From Pelecanus crispus (Eukaryota; Chordata; Aves; Pelecaniformes; Pelecanidae), in contig NC_134643.1 in the NCBI RefSeq assembly GCF_030463565.1, forward strand, positions 10,001 to 74,000: a DNA stretch of 64,000 bases, in the 5' to 3' direction. Each line of letters starts with the position of its first letter. The first letter of the stretch is position 1. Under the pieces are notes generated by a model. It did not search any database. It was not told the DNA's origin and saw only the letters and a list, made by a program, of their open reading frames with translations. Made by a program: the position numbers and the translations under genes. Below are positions 34,101 through 45,655 of this stretch, piece after piece.

Positions 34101-37008
34101 CTTGAAATACCACCGCAATTTCTGCTCCATCTTCCCACGGAGAACGAGGCTGAGGGCAGCCACATATTCCATGAAGTCAATATATCCATCCTGTTGGAAA
34201 ACGAAAACCAAACTGTGACGGGAACAAACCGAGGGAGTTGTGGCTCTGGAGCTGTTTTACCTTATTGCTCTTCAGATTCACAGCTAAAAGAGAAAGAAAA
34301 ACAAATGGCACAGTGACTTGGACTGAGGAAAAAGCTTTAGTACACACACACACACACAGACACACACATGTGCACGCACTATTTCTCTGGCCACCTTTAA
34401 GATCTCCTAAATACCTGGATTCCTAAAGTTATGATATATTACATGTCTAGGCTGCTCTGTGCTCGCCACCTGCAGAGATGGAACCTGTCACTCCTCATGG
34501 CCAGGGTGAACGAACCCCTCTCTGTCCACCAGAGTTGACTGCCTGTGGCCTGCTGGGAGGGAAAATTGATCCAGAGCCCTGGCCGCAAGAAAAGTGGAAG
34601 GTAATTCTACCTTAGGTTTTCTGTACCAGTCTGCTTTGTCTTTGTGGGAAACTACTGCTATTTCAGTAAGCCATAGATGTCTTCTCCATTCTCTGAAAAA
34701 AAAAAGTGACTGAAGATATTTTTTAAAATACATAGAACATGATTTGACAGCTGGAAAAATTGTTCTGTATTTAGGTTTTTAAACATTCTATTTCTTGAAT
34801 CTACAAAGAAACTCAAAAAGCTCTTGCTTCCTCTGCAAGAAAAATGCCAGACAGTAAAGGTTCATAATCCTTAGATTTAACACTGACTAAAATTTGAAGT
34901 TGTTAAAAAGAAACAACAAATGAAGAGTGTATCTCTGCCAAAGATTCTGAATAAATACTTCAACAAATTACAGAGCAAAAAAATTAAACTTTCATTTATT
35001 GAAGTATTTAAACAAAGTCAGATACCTTTCTGGAATGGATGTAAATAAAAATATGTAAAAGGCGAATGTAGGTGGACTAGCAGAGCACTGCTGTTTTACA
35101 GCAAGGATCACAACATTTTACAATATTCGTTCAGGATCATTGTAGTACTCCCCTTATGTGAGTTTTTCATAACTTCATTGAGCAAAGTCACAGAAAACAA
35201 AGGTAACCAGCTCTAAAGGAGGGCGTGATTGCAATTTATAAAATAACTCTATTGAAAATTTATCCTCTTTGTCCTCAGCAGAGTTCTCAGAATCTGAAGG
35301 TCCAGAGGGAAGATGATTCCATCCACCATCAATGTCTGCATTACTACAGGGTGGCTCTTCCTCTGGGTCCTCTTGTTCGTTGCCCTTGTTTATAAAAGGA
35401 GCTTAGATTAAGTGGCTAACTATTAACAGGCTAAGATTAACTCATGTAGGTCCATCTCCACTAGTTGCCACACTCTTACTTCATTCCCCTTGAGACCACT
35501 ATCACTTTATTTAGAAGATACCTTTTTATCTTTGTATTACCAAATTTGAATTTGAGAGTCGTCTTAAAAAATTGTTCACTGCGTAACATGGGGCCCACAG
35601 GAGAACTCTGGAATGAGTAATATCTTTGAACAAATTTTAAAGTCCTTAAACATCCCCAGAAATGACAGAGGTAAAGGGATAGACTTGTGCAAGAACTGTA
35701 AACGTGTTGGTTTAGTTTATAAAACTGCATCTCATCACTATCATCATCCTGGGCACAGAGAACTTCAGGATGACAAAGGATATACTTTGAGATTTGCAGT
35801 CATTTCTAGTTATTACATCCACCACAAGACCTCAGCTACCCTAACGGAGCCTGGCTGCTCCTCTCTTACCTTTAAGAATTTTGTAATATTCCTTAGCATT
35901 CCTTAGCTCCTTATGCCTTCTCACATGTTGTCCAAACCAATGTCCTTTGCTTAGTCCCTAGGCTTTCCTTCTTCAAAACTGACCCTGTGATTTCCCACCT
36001 GTTTCACATGTCTCTGTGACTAGTTCCTCCTTGACTCACAAACGTTTGCTCCAGCCATTTGAGAACCTTGGAGCAGAGAGCAAAGCTGAATTTTCCCAGG
36101 CTGCCATAAAACCATATTTCTCTGTCATTGAGATTACAGGCCTACAAGCATAGGCTTAAGTATATATGGATAAAAAACAGGCAAAAGTGAGGGGCATTGC
36201 ATGCTTAAAGGAATTATGGGGGCCACTGTTTCTTACCTTAGAGACAGCCAGTGGTTGCCTGTCACAGTGAGCAATACTACCTAGCCCCCAGCTACAGCTA
36301 TATGCTATACCTCCTAGCACTGAGGAGAGCCACATAGATTGTCTGTCCATGCAGCATTAATTTCAGCTGCCCGATACCTGGAAATTAGTTCTTCTGTGAA
36401 TGTTATAATGGTTTCTATTGTGTTTGATTCCTGTAGTCTCTACTATTTAATACATTTTTGAATAATAAGAATAAGAACATACAAGAATAATAATGAAATC
36501 TCCTTTCATTAGTATTTTGCTAGTCAGACAAGGTCATGTCAATTAATACACAAATAAAGAATTCTCAAAATTCAAAGATGAACTTGCACAAGGTAGTTAG
36601 ATAATAAGGTGTCATTACCTATGGTTATGCAATCCATGTCATGATCTATGCACATTAATTTGCTCCTTGCATTTACCTACTTTATATTAGTGTCCCTCAG
36701 CAGCTTTCCACACAAATGTTTGCAAGAGAAAACCAAGGACTCTAAAAGTGCACGAGTTGGTTTGCTTTTAAGCAGTACGAGGCAGTTAATTTGCTTGCTA
36801 GAGAACTCACCTTGTTCATATCAAATGTGCGGAACATCTGTTCAATGTACTCATTGGCCTCTGGATCCAGCCCTCGAAGCCCAAAGAACTGTTTAAATTC
36901 ATGCTCCGTCAGCTGTCCAGAAGGACATTCCGTCATGAACTTTTTGTACCAGTGGTGGATCTCAACAGCCTGCAGATCATCCACTGTGGAGCTGCTATTG
37001 TTCCCCAT
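31070..37008 (-). CDS. GUCA1A-like: guanylyl cyclase-activating protein, GCAP1-type
   Basis: Four exons (36811-37008, 34041-34190, 32236-32326, 31070-31197) give 188 residues, close to the family's ~200. GCAPs are EF-hand calcium sensors in photoreceptor outer segments. Calcium-free, they switch on retinal guanylyl cyclases, restoring cGMP after light. M-G-N at the start gives the myristoylation site. The first EF-hand is the degenerate CPSG type, as in all GCAPs. EF2 (63-74), EF3 (99-110) and EF4 (142-153) have full ligand sets. [15 protein letters not shown] and [19 protein letters not shown] are family hallmarks. The tail is short (ends NNRRHSI), without the acidic extension I recall in mammalian GCAP1. 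All splice sites are GT/AG and phases agree. The family call is firm; the exact paralogue (A, C or a non-mammalian type) is not. Confidence 0.93.
32236..32326 (-). CDS. GUCA1A-like: GCAP exon 3
   Basis: 91 bases encoding residues 117-146 plus the first base of codon 147: [18 protein letters not shown] and the start of EF4 (KIDVNGD). The acceptor is CTTTTAG, the donor G|GTAAGA, phase 1. The frame is open only when joined to its neighbours. Confidence 0.93.
34041..34190 (-). CDS. GUCA1A-like: GCAP exon 2
   Basis: Encodes residues 67-116 in 150 bases, starting [15 protein letters not shown] and ending ELLNIIK. It carries the rest of EF2 and all of EF3. The acceptor is TTTTCCAACAG, the donor AAG|GTGAGTC, phase 0 at both ends. 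Confidence 0.95.
34340..34371. repeat. CA microsatellite in GCAP intron 1
   Basis: ACACACACACACACACAGACACACACA, nine or more dinucleotide units with one G interruption. Confidence 0.9.
36811..37008 (-). CDS. GUCA1A-like: GCAP exon 1
   Basis: Encodes residues 1-66, from the myristoylation site through the degenerate EF1 to the start of the EF2 loop (FDMNK). The donor is AAG|GTGAGT, phase 0. This intron position inside the EF2 loop is the one I know from vertebrate GCAP genes. The start is the second of two ATGs four bases apart. Confidence 0.95.
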
Positions 37009-37012
37009 GCAT

Positions 37013-38139
37013 ATATGTGGTCAGCAGAATGATGCTACAGGAATGATCCTCTTCCTCCTGTTGCTCTCACAGCACTACCCGTCTGCTCCAGTCCACGTTC
37101 GACATTAATGTCAGTTAAGTGAGGGATCTAACTTTCCACAAGCCAATTATAAATGTTAATCTGCTTAGAGGCTGATTTACAAACCTGAAAATTTCAATGA
37201 TGCAAACAGTCATCTTGGAATGGAAAGGAGGTGCAAGATAATCTAGCAAATCACTGCTATTTCAGGAGCCAAATCAGAAAGGGTGAGAAGGTTAATCAGA
37301 CACTGGCATCAGGAGCTATACTGGTTTGGTACACTACCCTATTTTTAACCTTGATATAATTATATATGAAGATAAGAGGAAAAAGCTACAGGATGTAGGA
37401 TTTGAGGTGAATTAAAGATCTGCTTCTCTAACTGGATCTGGGAGTCTGTTTTCTCAAATAGAAATGTTGGATAACTTAGTGTATGGGACCAGAAAGTGTT
37501 ACAGAAGTAGCACATCATAAATGTTAGGCTATGTGGGAAAAAGCTCATCTCCACACACACAAAGGGGCACAGAGGAACAACGGCAGGTGAGGGAACCCAA
37601 ATAATCCCCTGACCTGGCTAATCCCAGAACCACCACAGAAGTGCAATCGACCCATGAAAGACTCATCTGCACAAACAGGAAGGAGCAAAAAGAGACAAAT
37701 GCAGGCTGGGGAACCCAAACAACCCAATAAGAGAAATGAAGCCCCTGTCCCAGCTCCTTCTAAGGCTATCAAAGGGGAGCCATCAGCCCCATGAGCCTGG
37801 AGGTGACACCCACCACAATGAGTCAATGGGAGAAGTTGTCAAAGTGCCTTACAGACTGAGTGAGGTTACTGCCTAGGGGTATGGAGAACATTGTGGGGTG
37901 CAGGGGAAGAGCATTTGGGGATTGCACAAGACTTACAATGGGATATTTAGGGGAGGAGCCAAAGGTGGGGAAAGGAATGGGTCTAGGTGTTTTGGGGATG
38001 AACAAGCATGGGAAAACGGAGGGAAAGGGGATACAAGGGGCTGGCTGCATGTAAAATGGTTGCTAGTCAGTATGAGTGTCTAGCCATGCCCAGTTCCTGA
38101 TTGGCACAGTCTTTCCTGTCTTCTAACATTTGTAACTCT
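37013..38139. other. upstream of GCAP, no further gene seen
   Basis: Holds the GCAP 5' UTR and presumably its promoter on the minus strand. I see no clear TATA box. From ~37840 to 38050 the plus strand is G-rich (GGGGAGGAGCC, GGGGAAAGGAATGGG). Confidence 0.4.
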
Positions 38140-39056
38140 TTTTCTGGCCATGCAGCTCTGTTCTCTGTATATGTGTGTGCACGGGGATTTGAGTGCCCAC
38201 ATCCGGAGTGGGGACCGTGGGTCACAGCAGCCTGCATGTATTTGGTGCCAGCAACTGGAATCAGTGAGGATCTAAGTGCCAGCAGCTGGTGTCAGACAAT
38301 GGATCACGGGGTCCCGCATGTCTTGGGTGCTAGCAACTGAAGCGAGTGAGAGTATGTACGTCAGTATATGATCACTAGTGAATATCAAGCCAGACTAGCC
38401 AGCAAAGAGGTTAAGTGGTTTGGGAATCAAGTGGGTGTATGTCTCTGTTAGTGAGACAACTGGAGGAGTTCGCTATCGGAAGGACCAGGGGTCCAGCCCA
38501 ACTGCTGGAGAGACTGTACACTGTGGGGTTGAGGGAGACCCACTTGCCTGTGTGTGTTTCTTTGTGCAGGAGACAGACAGCTGGAGAAAGCAAGGATCCT
38601 GTGAGTCTCATCACAGTTACCGGAGGGACCCACAGTGTACGTGTCTGTGTGTATGTTGGTGTGTGCAAGGGGATCTGTACCAGCAACTGTAGTGGGGCTG
38701 TGGGCCTTGGGGGTCTGGCACATCCAGGTGCCAGCAGCTGGGGAGACTGGGCATCCAGAGCCAGCTACTGGGTAGACTGAGTGTCTAAGCCCAGCTACTG
38801 GAGCGATCTGCATTGTGCATATGTGTGTATTTCCCACTGATGGATCTTCATCCTGATAAGCCAGAGAGGTGGACAGGATGCAGCCATTGGTGCTGTTTGT
38901 GTTTGTGTGAGTGCTGGGTGCTTCTGTCTGTGTTGCTGGCTGGGTGCATATGTATGTATGAGTTGTATACATGTGTTTGTGTGTGTGCCTACTAAGAATA
39001 CATGCCCAGCTTTGCAACTCATTGGACCTGGCGGCATGGAACTGTAGCAGCCTCAC
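38140..39056. repeat. degenerate TGTGTG / CCAGCAACTG repeat stretch
   Basis: Loosely repeated modules: GTGTGTGCACGGGGAT and GTGTGTGCAAGGGGAT, and GCCAGCAACTGG or CCCAGCTACTGG, each recurring several times. A long minus-strand frame rich in Thr, His and Pro over 38448-39056 follows from this composition and is not a gene. It may derive from an ERV internal region; I cannot assign it. Confidence 0.55.
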
Positions 39057-39667
39057 CTCTATCAGGCAACCAGATGTGGCAACTCATAACAATAGCACAG
39101 ACAAATCAGAGGCAATCACTATCTTTTCTTAGCAATGGTTATCATTCCAACGTTTTATCCTCACAAACCTGTAGCTGTTAAAACACAGTGATAGCATACT
39201 TTAAAAAAAAAAACCTTCCAAACCCATAAACATCTAATAATAAAACAAAGAGAAGTAATTTTAGATCCTGAAACAATGAACAGTGCTGAGCAGCCCATGT
39301 GCTTATCTTTTGTGGCCAGCATCATATAACAATGTAAGTAGTACCACCTCAAATTCACTTTCTCAAGAGCATACTAAATCAATGCAACAAGACTATGCAT
39401 CACAAATGTTTCAGCTACTTATACTGAAGCTGCAGATAAGCATTATTAAGACCATTAAAAAATCGTTTGTGTTACTGAAATGTAGTGAGATACTGGTGTA
39501 ACTGAGCCTTCAAAATTATCACCAGTAATCCATTTAAGAAGGACAGTATCTAAAGGAGATGGAGGATTTCTATCTGTTAGATACCATTACTAAACATTCT
39601 TAAACTAAGAACTCAGTGATACATTCAAAATCTTGTTTATGAACAAAGAGGAAGTATACCTTATGTA

Positions 39668-40552
39668 TAGAATCATAGCTCATAGATCATAGAATGGTTT
39701 GGGTTGGAAGAGACCTTTAAGATCATCTGGTTCCACCCTCCTGCCCCTCACCATGGGCAGGGATACCTTCCACTAGATCAGGTTGTTCAAAGCCCCATCC
39801 AACCTGGCCTTGAACACTTCCAGGGATGGGGCATCCACAACTCCTCTGGGCAACGTGTTCCAGTGCCTCACCACTCTCACAGTAAAGAATTTCTTCCTAA
39901 TATCTAATCTAAATCTACCCTCTTTCAATTTAAAACTGTTACCCTTCATCCTATCACTACACTCCCTAAAAAGAAGTCCCTCCCCATCTTTTCTGTAGGC
40001 CCCCTTGAAATACTGGAAGGCTGCTATAAGGTGACCCCAGAGCCTTCTCTTCTCTAGGCTAAACAACCCCAGCTCTCTCAGCCTGTCCTCACAGGGGAGG
40101 TGCTCCAGCCCCATGTTCATCTTCATGGCCCTCCTCTGGAGCTGCTTGAGCAGGTCCATGTCTTTCTTATGCTGGGGCCCCCAGAGCTGAACACAGTACT
40201 CCACGTGGGGTCTCACCAGAGTGGAGAAGAGGGCGATAATCACCTCCCTCGCCCTGCTGGCCACACTTCTTTTGACGCAGCCCAGGATACGGTTGGCTTT
40301 CTGGGCTGTGAGTGCACATTGTGGGCTCATAGTCAGTTTTTCATCCACCAATACCCCCAAGTCCTTCTCTGCAGGGCTGCTCTCAATCGACTCATCGCCG
40401 AGCCTGTATCTATGTTTGGGATTGCCCCAACCCAGGTGTAGAATCTTGCACTTGGCCTTGCTGAACTTCATGACGTTCGCACAGGCCCACCTCTCTAGCC
40501 TGTCAAGGTCCTTCTGGATGGCATCCCTTCCCTCTAGAGTATCAGTCACATC
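39668..40552 (-). mobile_element. CR1 LINE 3' part, long open frame
   Basis: Tail copies of the ATTCTATGAT type at 39668-39700 (reverse complement) mark the 3' end. The minus strand then holds a 258-codon open frame (39773-40549) covering the RT C-terminal part: [73 protein letters not shown] and HWNTLP. The long uninterrupted frame marks this as one of the younger CR1 copies in the window. 5'-truncated, as usual. Confidence 0.95.
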
Positions 40553-41015
40553 ACTTTACATGTATATGTAAAGCCAAGAATTTATTGTTAGTATAATAGA
40601 AATTTTAACAGTCTAGTTCAAGAGTCATAATTAGTCTTGATCTAATTACAGAAAAGCAAAGGAAAATAATGTAGGTCGAGTACTTATATACAGGAAAAAG
40701 GTTGCACTAATAGCAGTAATACAATTAAAATTGCAACACACACACTTAGTTTCTATGACTTTTCTGCTGTTACACTCACCTGACTGCTGCTCCTCTAGAT
40801 ATTAAGATCTGTGTTTCTCTCTGATGTTTGTAGTGGTACGGTGTCATGACAAATTGTCAGCATCTGGAGTCCTTCACCGGGAGGAATGCGATGTTCTTGT
40901 TAATGGTTTCCTCATTCTCTCCTTTTTGTTTTTTTCTCCTTTCTTCTCTTTCCTTCTACTTAGGTTCATCTATATATGTTTGCTAACATAAATTTACACC
41001 TTTCTCTTTCTTTTT

Positions 41016-41568
41016 TGTCCTCGTTTCGGCTGGGATAGAGTTAATTTTCTTCTTAGTAGCTGCTATAGTGCTTTGGTTTGGATTTAGTATGAGAATAATG
41101 TTGATAACATGCTGATGTTGTAGTTGTTGCTAGGTAATGCTTACACTAGTCAAGGACTTTTTCAGCTTCCCATACTCTGCCAGGTGCACAAGAAGCTGGG
41201 AGGGGGCACAGCCAAGGCAGCTGACCCAAACTGGCCAAAGGGCTATTCCATACCATATGACATCATGCTCAGTATATAAACTGGGGGGAGTTGGCGGGGA
41301 GGCAGAAAACCGCTGCTCAGGCACTGGCTGGGCATTGGTTGGCAGGTGGTAAGCAATTGCATTGTGCATCACTTATTTTGTATATTATTATTATTATTAT
41401 TATTATTTTTCCCGTCCTTTTATGTCCTATTAAGCTGTCTTTATCTCAACCCATGAATTTTACTTCTTTTTTTTTCCCCCTGATTCTGTCCCCCATCCCA
41501 CTGGGAAGGGGCGGGAGTGAGTGAATGGGTTTGTGGTGTTTAGCTGCCTACCGGGTTAAGCCACAACA
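41016..41568 (+). mobile_element. solo LTR, ERVL-like family, copy 2
   Basis: Starts TGTCCTCGTTTCGGCTGGGA and ends CCACAACA, 553 bp. TATA box GTATATAAACTGG at ~41271, ATT microsatellite at ~41385. The flanks TTTTT and TTTGT are a near-match 5-bp duplication. Diverged relative to the copies at 49497 and 61241. Confidence 0.9.
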
Positions 41569-42199
41569 TTTGTACATTTACCTTTGAATTTACTCTATAT
41601 GGTGCTCTGTACATATCTTAGATCTGTTTACTTTGTTACCCCTAAAACCAGTTTTGTCCAGCTCTGGGTCTGCATTTTTTTAACTAATCATCAGTTAGTT
41701 GTTTATAGCCATGGGGTCTCCAGCACAAAGCCTGTACCCCATCTCTTATCATCCCATGTCTGTTTTCCTCTATGTTAAATCCTGCATCTCCAGTTCTAAG
41801 ACCTCAGCTGTTTTACCAGGCCTGTATTTCTCTACACTACATCATTGTGTTAAGAGTTGTAAATATCTCATTCTTCCTAGAATAACTACTTGCTAATACT
41901 ACCTATATAAACCCTTGGTTGTACCACACAAGGATAAGTAAGTAAAATAAATTAGCCATAGAAACATGATAATTAGAGAAATTGCTCTCACAGCTAAACC
42001 AAGTGAAACAAAGCTGCAGGCAGGTTATGGAAAATTCAGAGCAGGCCTGGCAAGCCTTAGTCCCGAGGCATTGCAAACTCAGTACAGAGCCTACGGCAAT
42101 ACCCTATGACAGGACTACATGCTCACATCAGAAGCAGGAATACGAGTGCATTCAAATGTATATGCTAACAGATGATGAAGACAGATGAGAGGTGAGGGA

Positions 42200-43005
42200 G
42201 ACTGCACTGCTGGGACTTCATGAAGTTCCAAAAAGCCAAGTGCAAGGCCCTACACCTGGATTGGGGCAATCCCCAGTATCAATACAGACTAGGAGAGGTG
42301 AATGGATTGAGAGGAGGCCTGAGGAGAGTGACTTGGGGATATTGGTAAATGAAAAATTGGACAGGAGCTGGCAATGTGGGGTTGCAGCCCAGAAAGCCAA
42401 TCATATCCTGGGCTGCATCAAAAGAAGCGTGGCCAGCAGGTCGAGGGAGGTGATTCTGCCCCTCTACTCCGCTCTGGTGACACCCCACCTGGAGTACTGT
42501 GTCCAGCTCTGGGGCCCTCAGCACAAGAAGGACACGGACCTGTTGGAGCGGGTCCAGAGGAGGGCCACCAAAATGATCTGAGGGCTGGAGCACCTCTCCT
42601 ATGAGGCCAGGCTGAGGGAGTTGGGGTTGTTCAGCCTGGAGAAGAGGAGGCTGCAGGGAGACCTTATTGCAGCCTTTCAGTACCTAAAGGGGGCCTACAG
42701 GAAGGATGGGGACAATCTTTTTAGCAAGGCCTGTTGTGACAGGACAAGGAGTAATGGTTTTAAACTAAAGAAGAATAGATTTAGACTAGACATGAGGAAG
42801 AAATTTTTTACAATGAGGGTGGTGAAGCACTGGCACAGGTTGCCCAAAGAGGCAGTGGAGGCCCCATCCCTAGAACCATTGAAGGTCAGGTTGGACGGGG
42901 GTCTGAGTAACCTGATCTGGTTGAAGATGTCCATGCTCACTGCAGGGAGGTTGGGCTAGATGATCTCTAAAGGTCCCTTCCAACCCAAAGCATTCTATGA
43001 TATCC
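42200..43005 (+). mobile_element. CR1 LINE 3' part
   Basis: Plus-strand frame fragments: [75 protein letters not shown] and FRLDMRKKFF. They end in GGTCCCTTCCAACCCAAAGC and ATTCTATGAT. One in-frame stop (TGA at ~42579) separates the two main frames. Confidence 0.94.
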
Positions 43006-43515
43006 TGGGCCACATCAAAAGAAGGGTGGCCAGCAGGCTGAGGGGGACGATTCTTGCCCTCTGCTCTGCTCTGCTGAGACCCTACCTGGAGTACGGTGTC
43101 CAGTTCTGGGACCCCCAGTATGAGAAAGACATGGACCTGTTAGAATTGGGTCCAGAGGAAGACACAGAAACAGCCAGAGGGCTGGAACATGTCTCCTGTG
43201 AAGAGAGGCTGGGGTTATTCAGCCTGGAGAAGGCTCCAGAAGACCTTATTGCAGCCTTTCAATATATAAAGGGAGTCTGTAAGAAAGATGGAGAAGGACT
43301 TTTTACCAAGTGCTGTAGTGACAGGACAAGGGGCAACAGTTTTAAACTGAAAGAGGGGAGGTTTAGATTAGACATCTCTGTAAGTGTTCAAGGTCAGGTT
43401 GGACTGGGCTTTGAGCAACCTGATCTAGTGAAAGATGTCCCTGCCATGGCAGGGAGGTTGGACTCGATGGTCCTTAAAGGTCCCTTCCTGCCCAAACCAC
43501 TCGGTGACTCTGCAG
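43000..43515 (+). mobile_element. second CR1 LINE 3' fragment, head-to-tail with the first
   Basis: Directly after the tail of the previous copy the sequence restarts at ATCCTGGGCCACATCAAAAG. It repeats the HIKRRVASRLRG, EYGVQFWDPQYEKDMDLLE and LGLFSLEK order, ending near CCCAAACCACTCGGTGA. It lacks the HWNRLP block (deletion at ~43380), and its end merges with the CpG-rich promoter region. Confidence 0.88.
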
Positions 43516-43529
43516 CACTTACGGCGCTC

Positions 43530-44420
43530 CCCGACAATGCCACAGGCCCGCCCACGCGCACCGCCAAGACACGCGGTCCCAGCCACGGTCTCGCCACACC
43601 TCTATATATGCTTCAGAAAGCCTTGGCTGATTGGTTGCTTCCTTGTTATTGGGCGGGTCCCCAAGCCCTACTTGGGATTGGTGATTTTGTGCCATGTGTC
43701 AGGATAACCGTGGCGCCGAGGCGGCTGCTTCGCCGCAATTAGCTGATGATCACATCTATCCTCGTATCTCCATAGCTGACTGGCTGTTCTCCTGCGGGGA
43801 GGCGGGGCCCTCTGAAGGCGGAAGCTGCCGTGGCGTGTTCCGGTGCTGAGGTGGCTGGGGGCGGGACTGGCTTTACACTGCGGAGCTGTGGCAGGGGTCG
43901 CCAGGTGCGGGCTGTCGGCAGGTCAGTGCCTCTCCTCTCCTCACCTCTCGCTCTTTTCCTTCCGCTGTGGTGCGGTCTGCGGGGTCGCTGCTATCGCTCG
44001 GCTCTCGGTGGTGGTCCTGGACCCGGCTCCTTCCGCTGTGCAGCGCTGGGACACCGCTGCCGGTCCCGCTGGGAGTGGCCCTGCCGGATCGCAGGGCCCA
44101 AGGAACCGGGGCGCGTTCGCAGTCTGTTGGCATCCAGGGCCGTGAGGAACAGCGGGGCGGGCTGGGCCGGCGGCCGTTCTCTCTCCCCCGGGCTCCGTGG
44201 TCCGGCCCGGCCCCACCATGCCGCTGCCTGCGCTGCGACCGTGCTGCCTTTCGCCGGCTGTCTGACCGCCATGCCCAGATGTAACCGGCAGCGGAGCCCG
44301 TCCTGGGAAGGTTTCTGCTGTGAGGCCCGCCGGAGGCATTGCGGTCAGCTTCGCTCTCGTCGGTAAATCTGCGGGACCGGTGGGCAGCCGTGCGTTCCTG
44401 TAGCTGCGTCGGTGCTGGTT
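43530..44420 (+). promoter_or_regulatory. GOLGB1: CpG island, probable GOLGB1 promoter and 5' exon
   Basis: The only dense CpG stretch in the right half of the window. Three ATTGG (inverted CCAAT) boxes at ~43630, 43648 and 43677 and GC boxes (GGGCGGG ~43651, GGCGGGGC ~43802) look like a housekeeping promoter. GGCAG|GTCAGT at 43921/43922 is a good candidate donor for a noncoding exon 1, which would splice to the acceptor at 51048. The island could also serve an unseen gene on the other strand. ORFs inside it are composition effects. Confidence 0.6.
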
Positions 44421-45364
44421 TCCCCTTCCCATGGTGGAAGGTTGTTGCTAGCTCCTGAGGCCTGGGATCGCAGGTGACAGCAGTGGTCAAGATCTGTTGC
44501 TCTCCTTCGATCCTTCTCCTTTTCAGAGCCCCTCTGCACAGTGTGAGAGGTTTCGTCTGGGGCTTGTGTACAGCAGCAGTACCTTCCATGCCTGTTTGCC
44601 TTCAAGAGAAGGGAAATGCAAAGAATTAGACTTAATTTATGTATAACAAACTTAGAATAAATTGGGGAAAAGCACTGTCAAGTCTTTCTTCCCTATGGCT
44701 GATGCCTAGACATACAAATGCATGGATTCATGCGCTGCTTGTGACTTGTATTCAGACTGTCCTATGACTAGTAATGGACTTAGGCTGTTTGGGTCAGTAA
44801 AGGAAGTATATTTCAGAGTAAAGGAGCCTTTTCTAGAATACCACTGGTAGTCCCAGTGTTCAAAGTAAAGTCTCACGAGCAAAAGTTCATTAGTCATTGG
44901 AATGCTGAGCGAAACATTATTTTCAACTACAGCCAGAATACAAACTATACTGGCTTACATCATGAACACAGTGCAGGTCTTTTGTGTTCTGCTATTAATT
45001 ACAAAAATGGAAATCCACACCAAAGTCAGTATGACCCTGGAAGAGCAATAGTCTCTCTCTGAGAGCTGTACTGTTTACTTTATTTGGGTGAGGCAGTGGA
45101 ACACAGAATAACCTCTGTCCTTTTGTGTTTGTCTACTTCTGTTTAAGAGGAAATGGCCAGCATTGTATAATGCTTTCCTGCTATAAGCTCAAAAGTAAAT
45201 ACAAAGCACAAGCACCAGCGTATTCCTGCCACAAGTCCTTGAGGCTGATGCATAAGACAGCTACCACCTTGTGTGTGGACTGTTGGCTTTGGGACAGTAT
45301 TTAAAGCCATGTTATGCTTGTTCCTGGTTTTATTCTGGGGGAAGGCTCAAAGATGACTGAGCCA

Positions 45365-45655
45365 GGCTCTTTACAGTGGTGTCCAGTGACAGGATGAGAG
45401 GCAAGACACACAAACTGAAACATAGGAGGTTCCCTCTGAACATCAGGAAATGCTTTTTTTTTTTTTTTGCTGTGTGGGTTACTGAGTGCTGGCACAGGTT
45501 GCCCAGGGAGGTTGTGGGGCCTCTGTCCTTGGAGATACTCAAAAGCTGTCTGGACACAGTCCTGGGCAACTGGCTCTGGGTGGCCCTGTTAGAGCAGGTA
45601 GGTTGGACCAGGTGACCTCTGGAGGTTTCTTCTAACCTCACCCATTCTGTGATAA
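45365..45655 (+). mobile_element. CR1-type 3' fragment (plus)
   Basis: Translated blocks RMRGKTHKLKHRRFPLNIRK, CWHRLPREVV and WVALLEQVGWTR, with an inserted T run (45452-45469), correspond to the CR1 C-terminus. The end is near CCTCACCCATTCTGTGATAA. Confidence 0.85.

Noticed and set aside
38448-39056. 202-codon minus-strand frame
   Set aside because: Made of degenerate TG/CA repeat modules; Thr/His/Pro-rich, with overlapping frames on both strands.
43830-44605. Long frames in the CpG island, both strands
   Set aside because: CpG-rich DNA lacks stop codons by composition; no similarity recognised and both strands are equally open.
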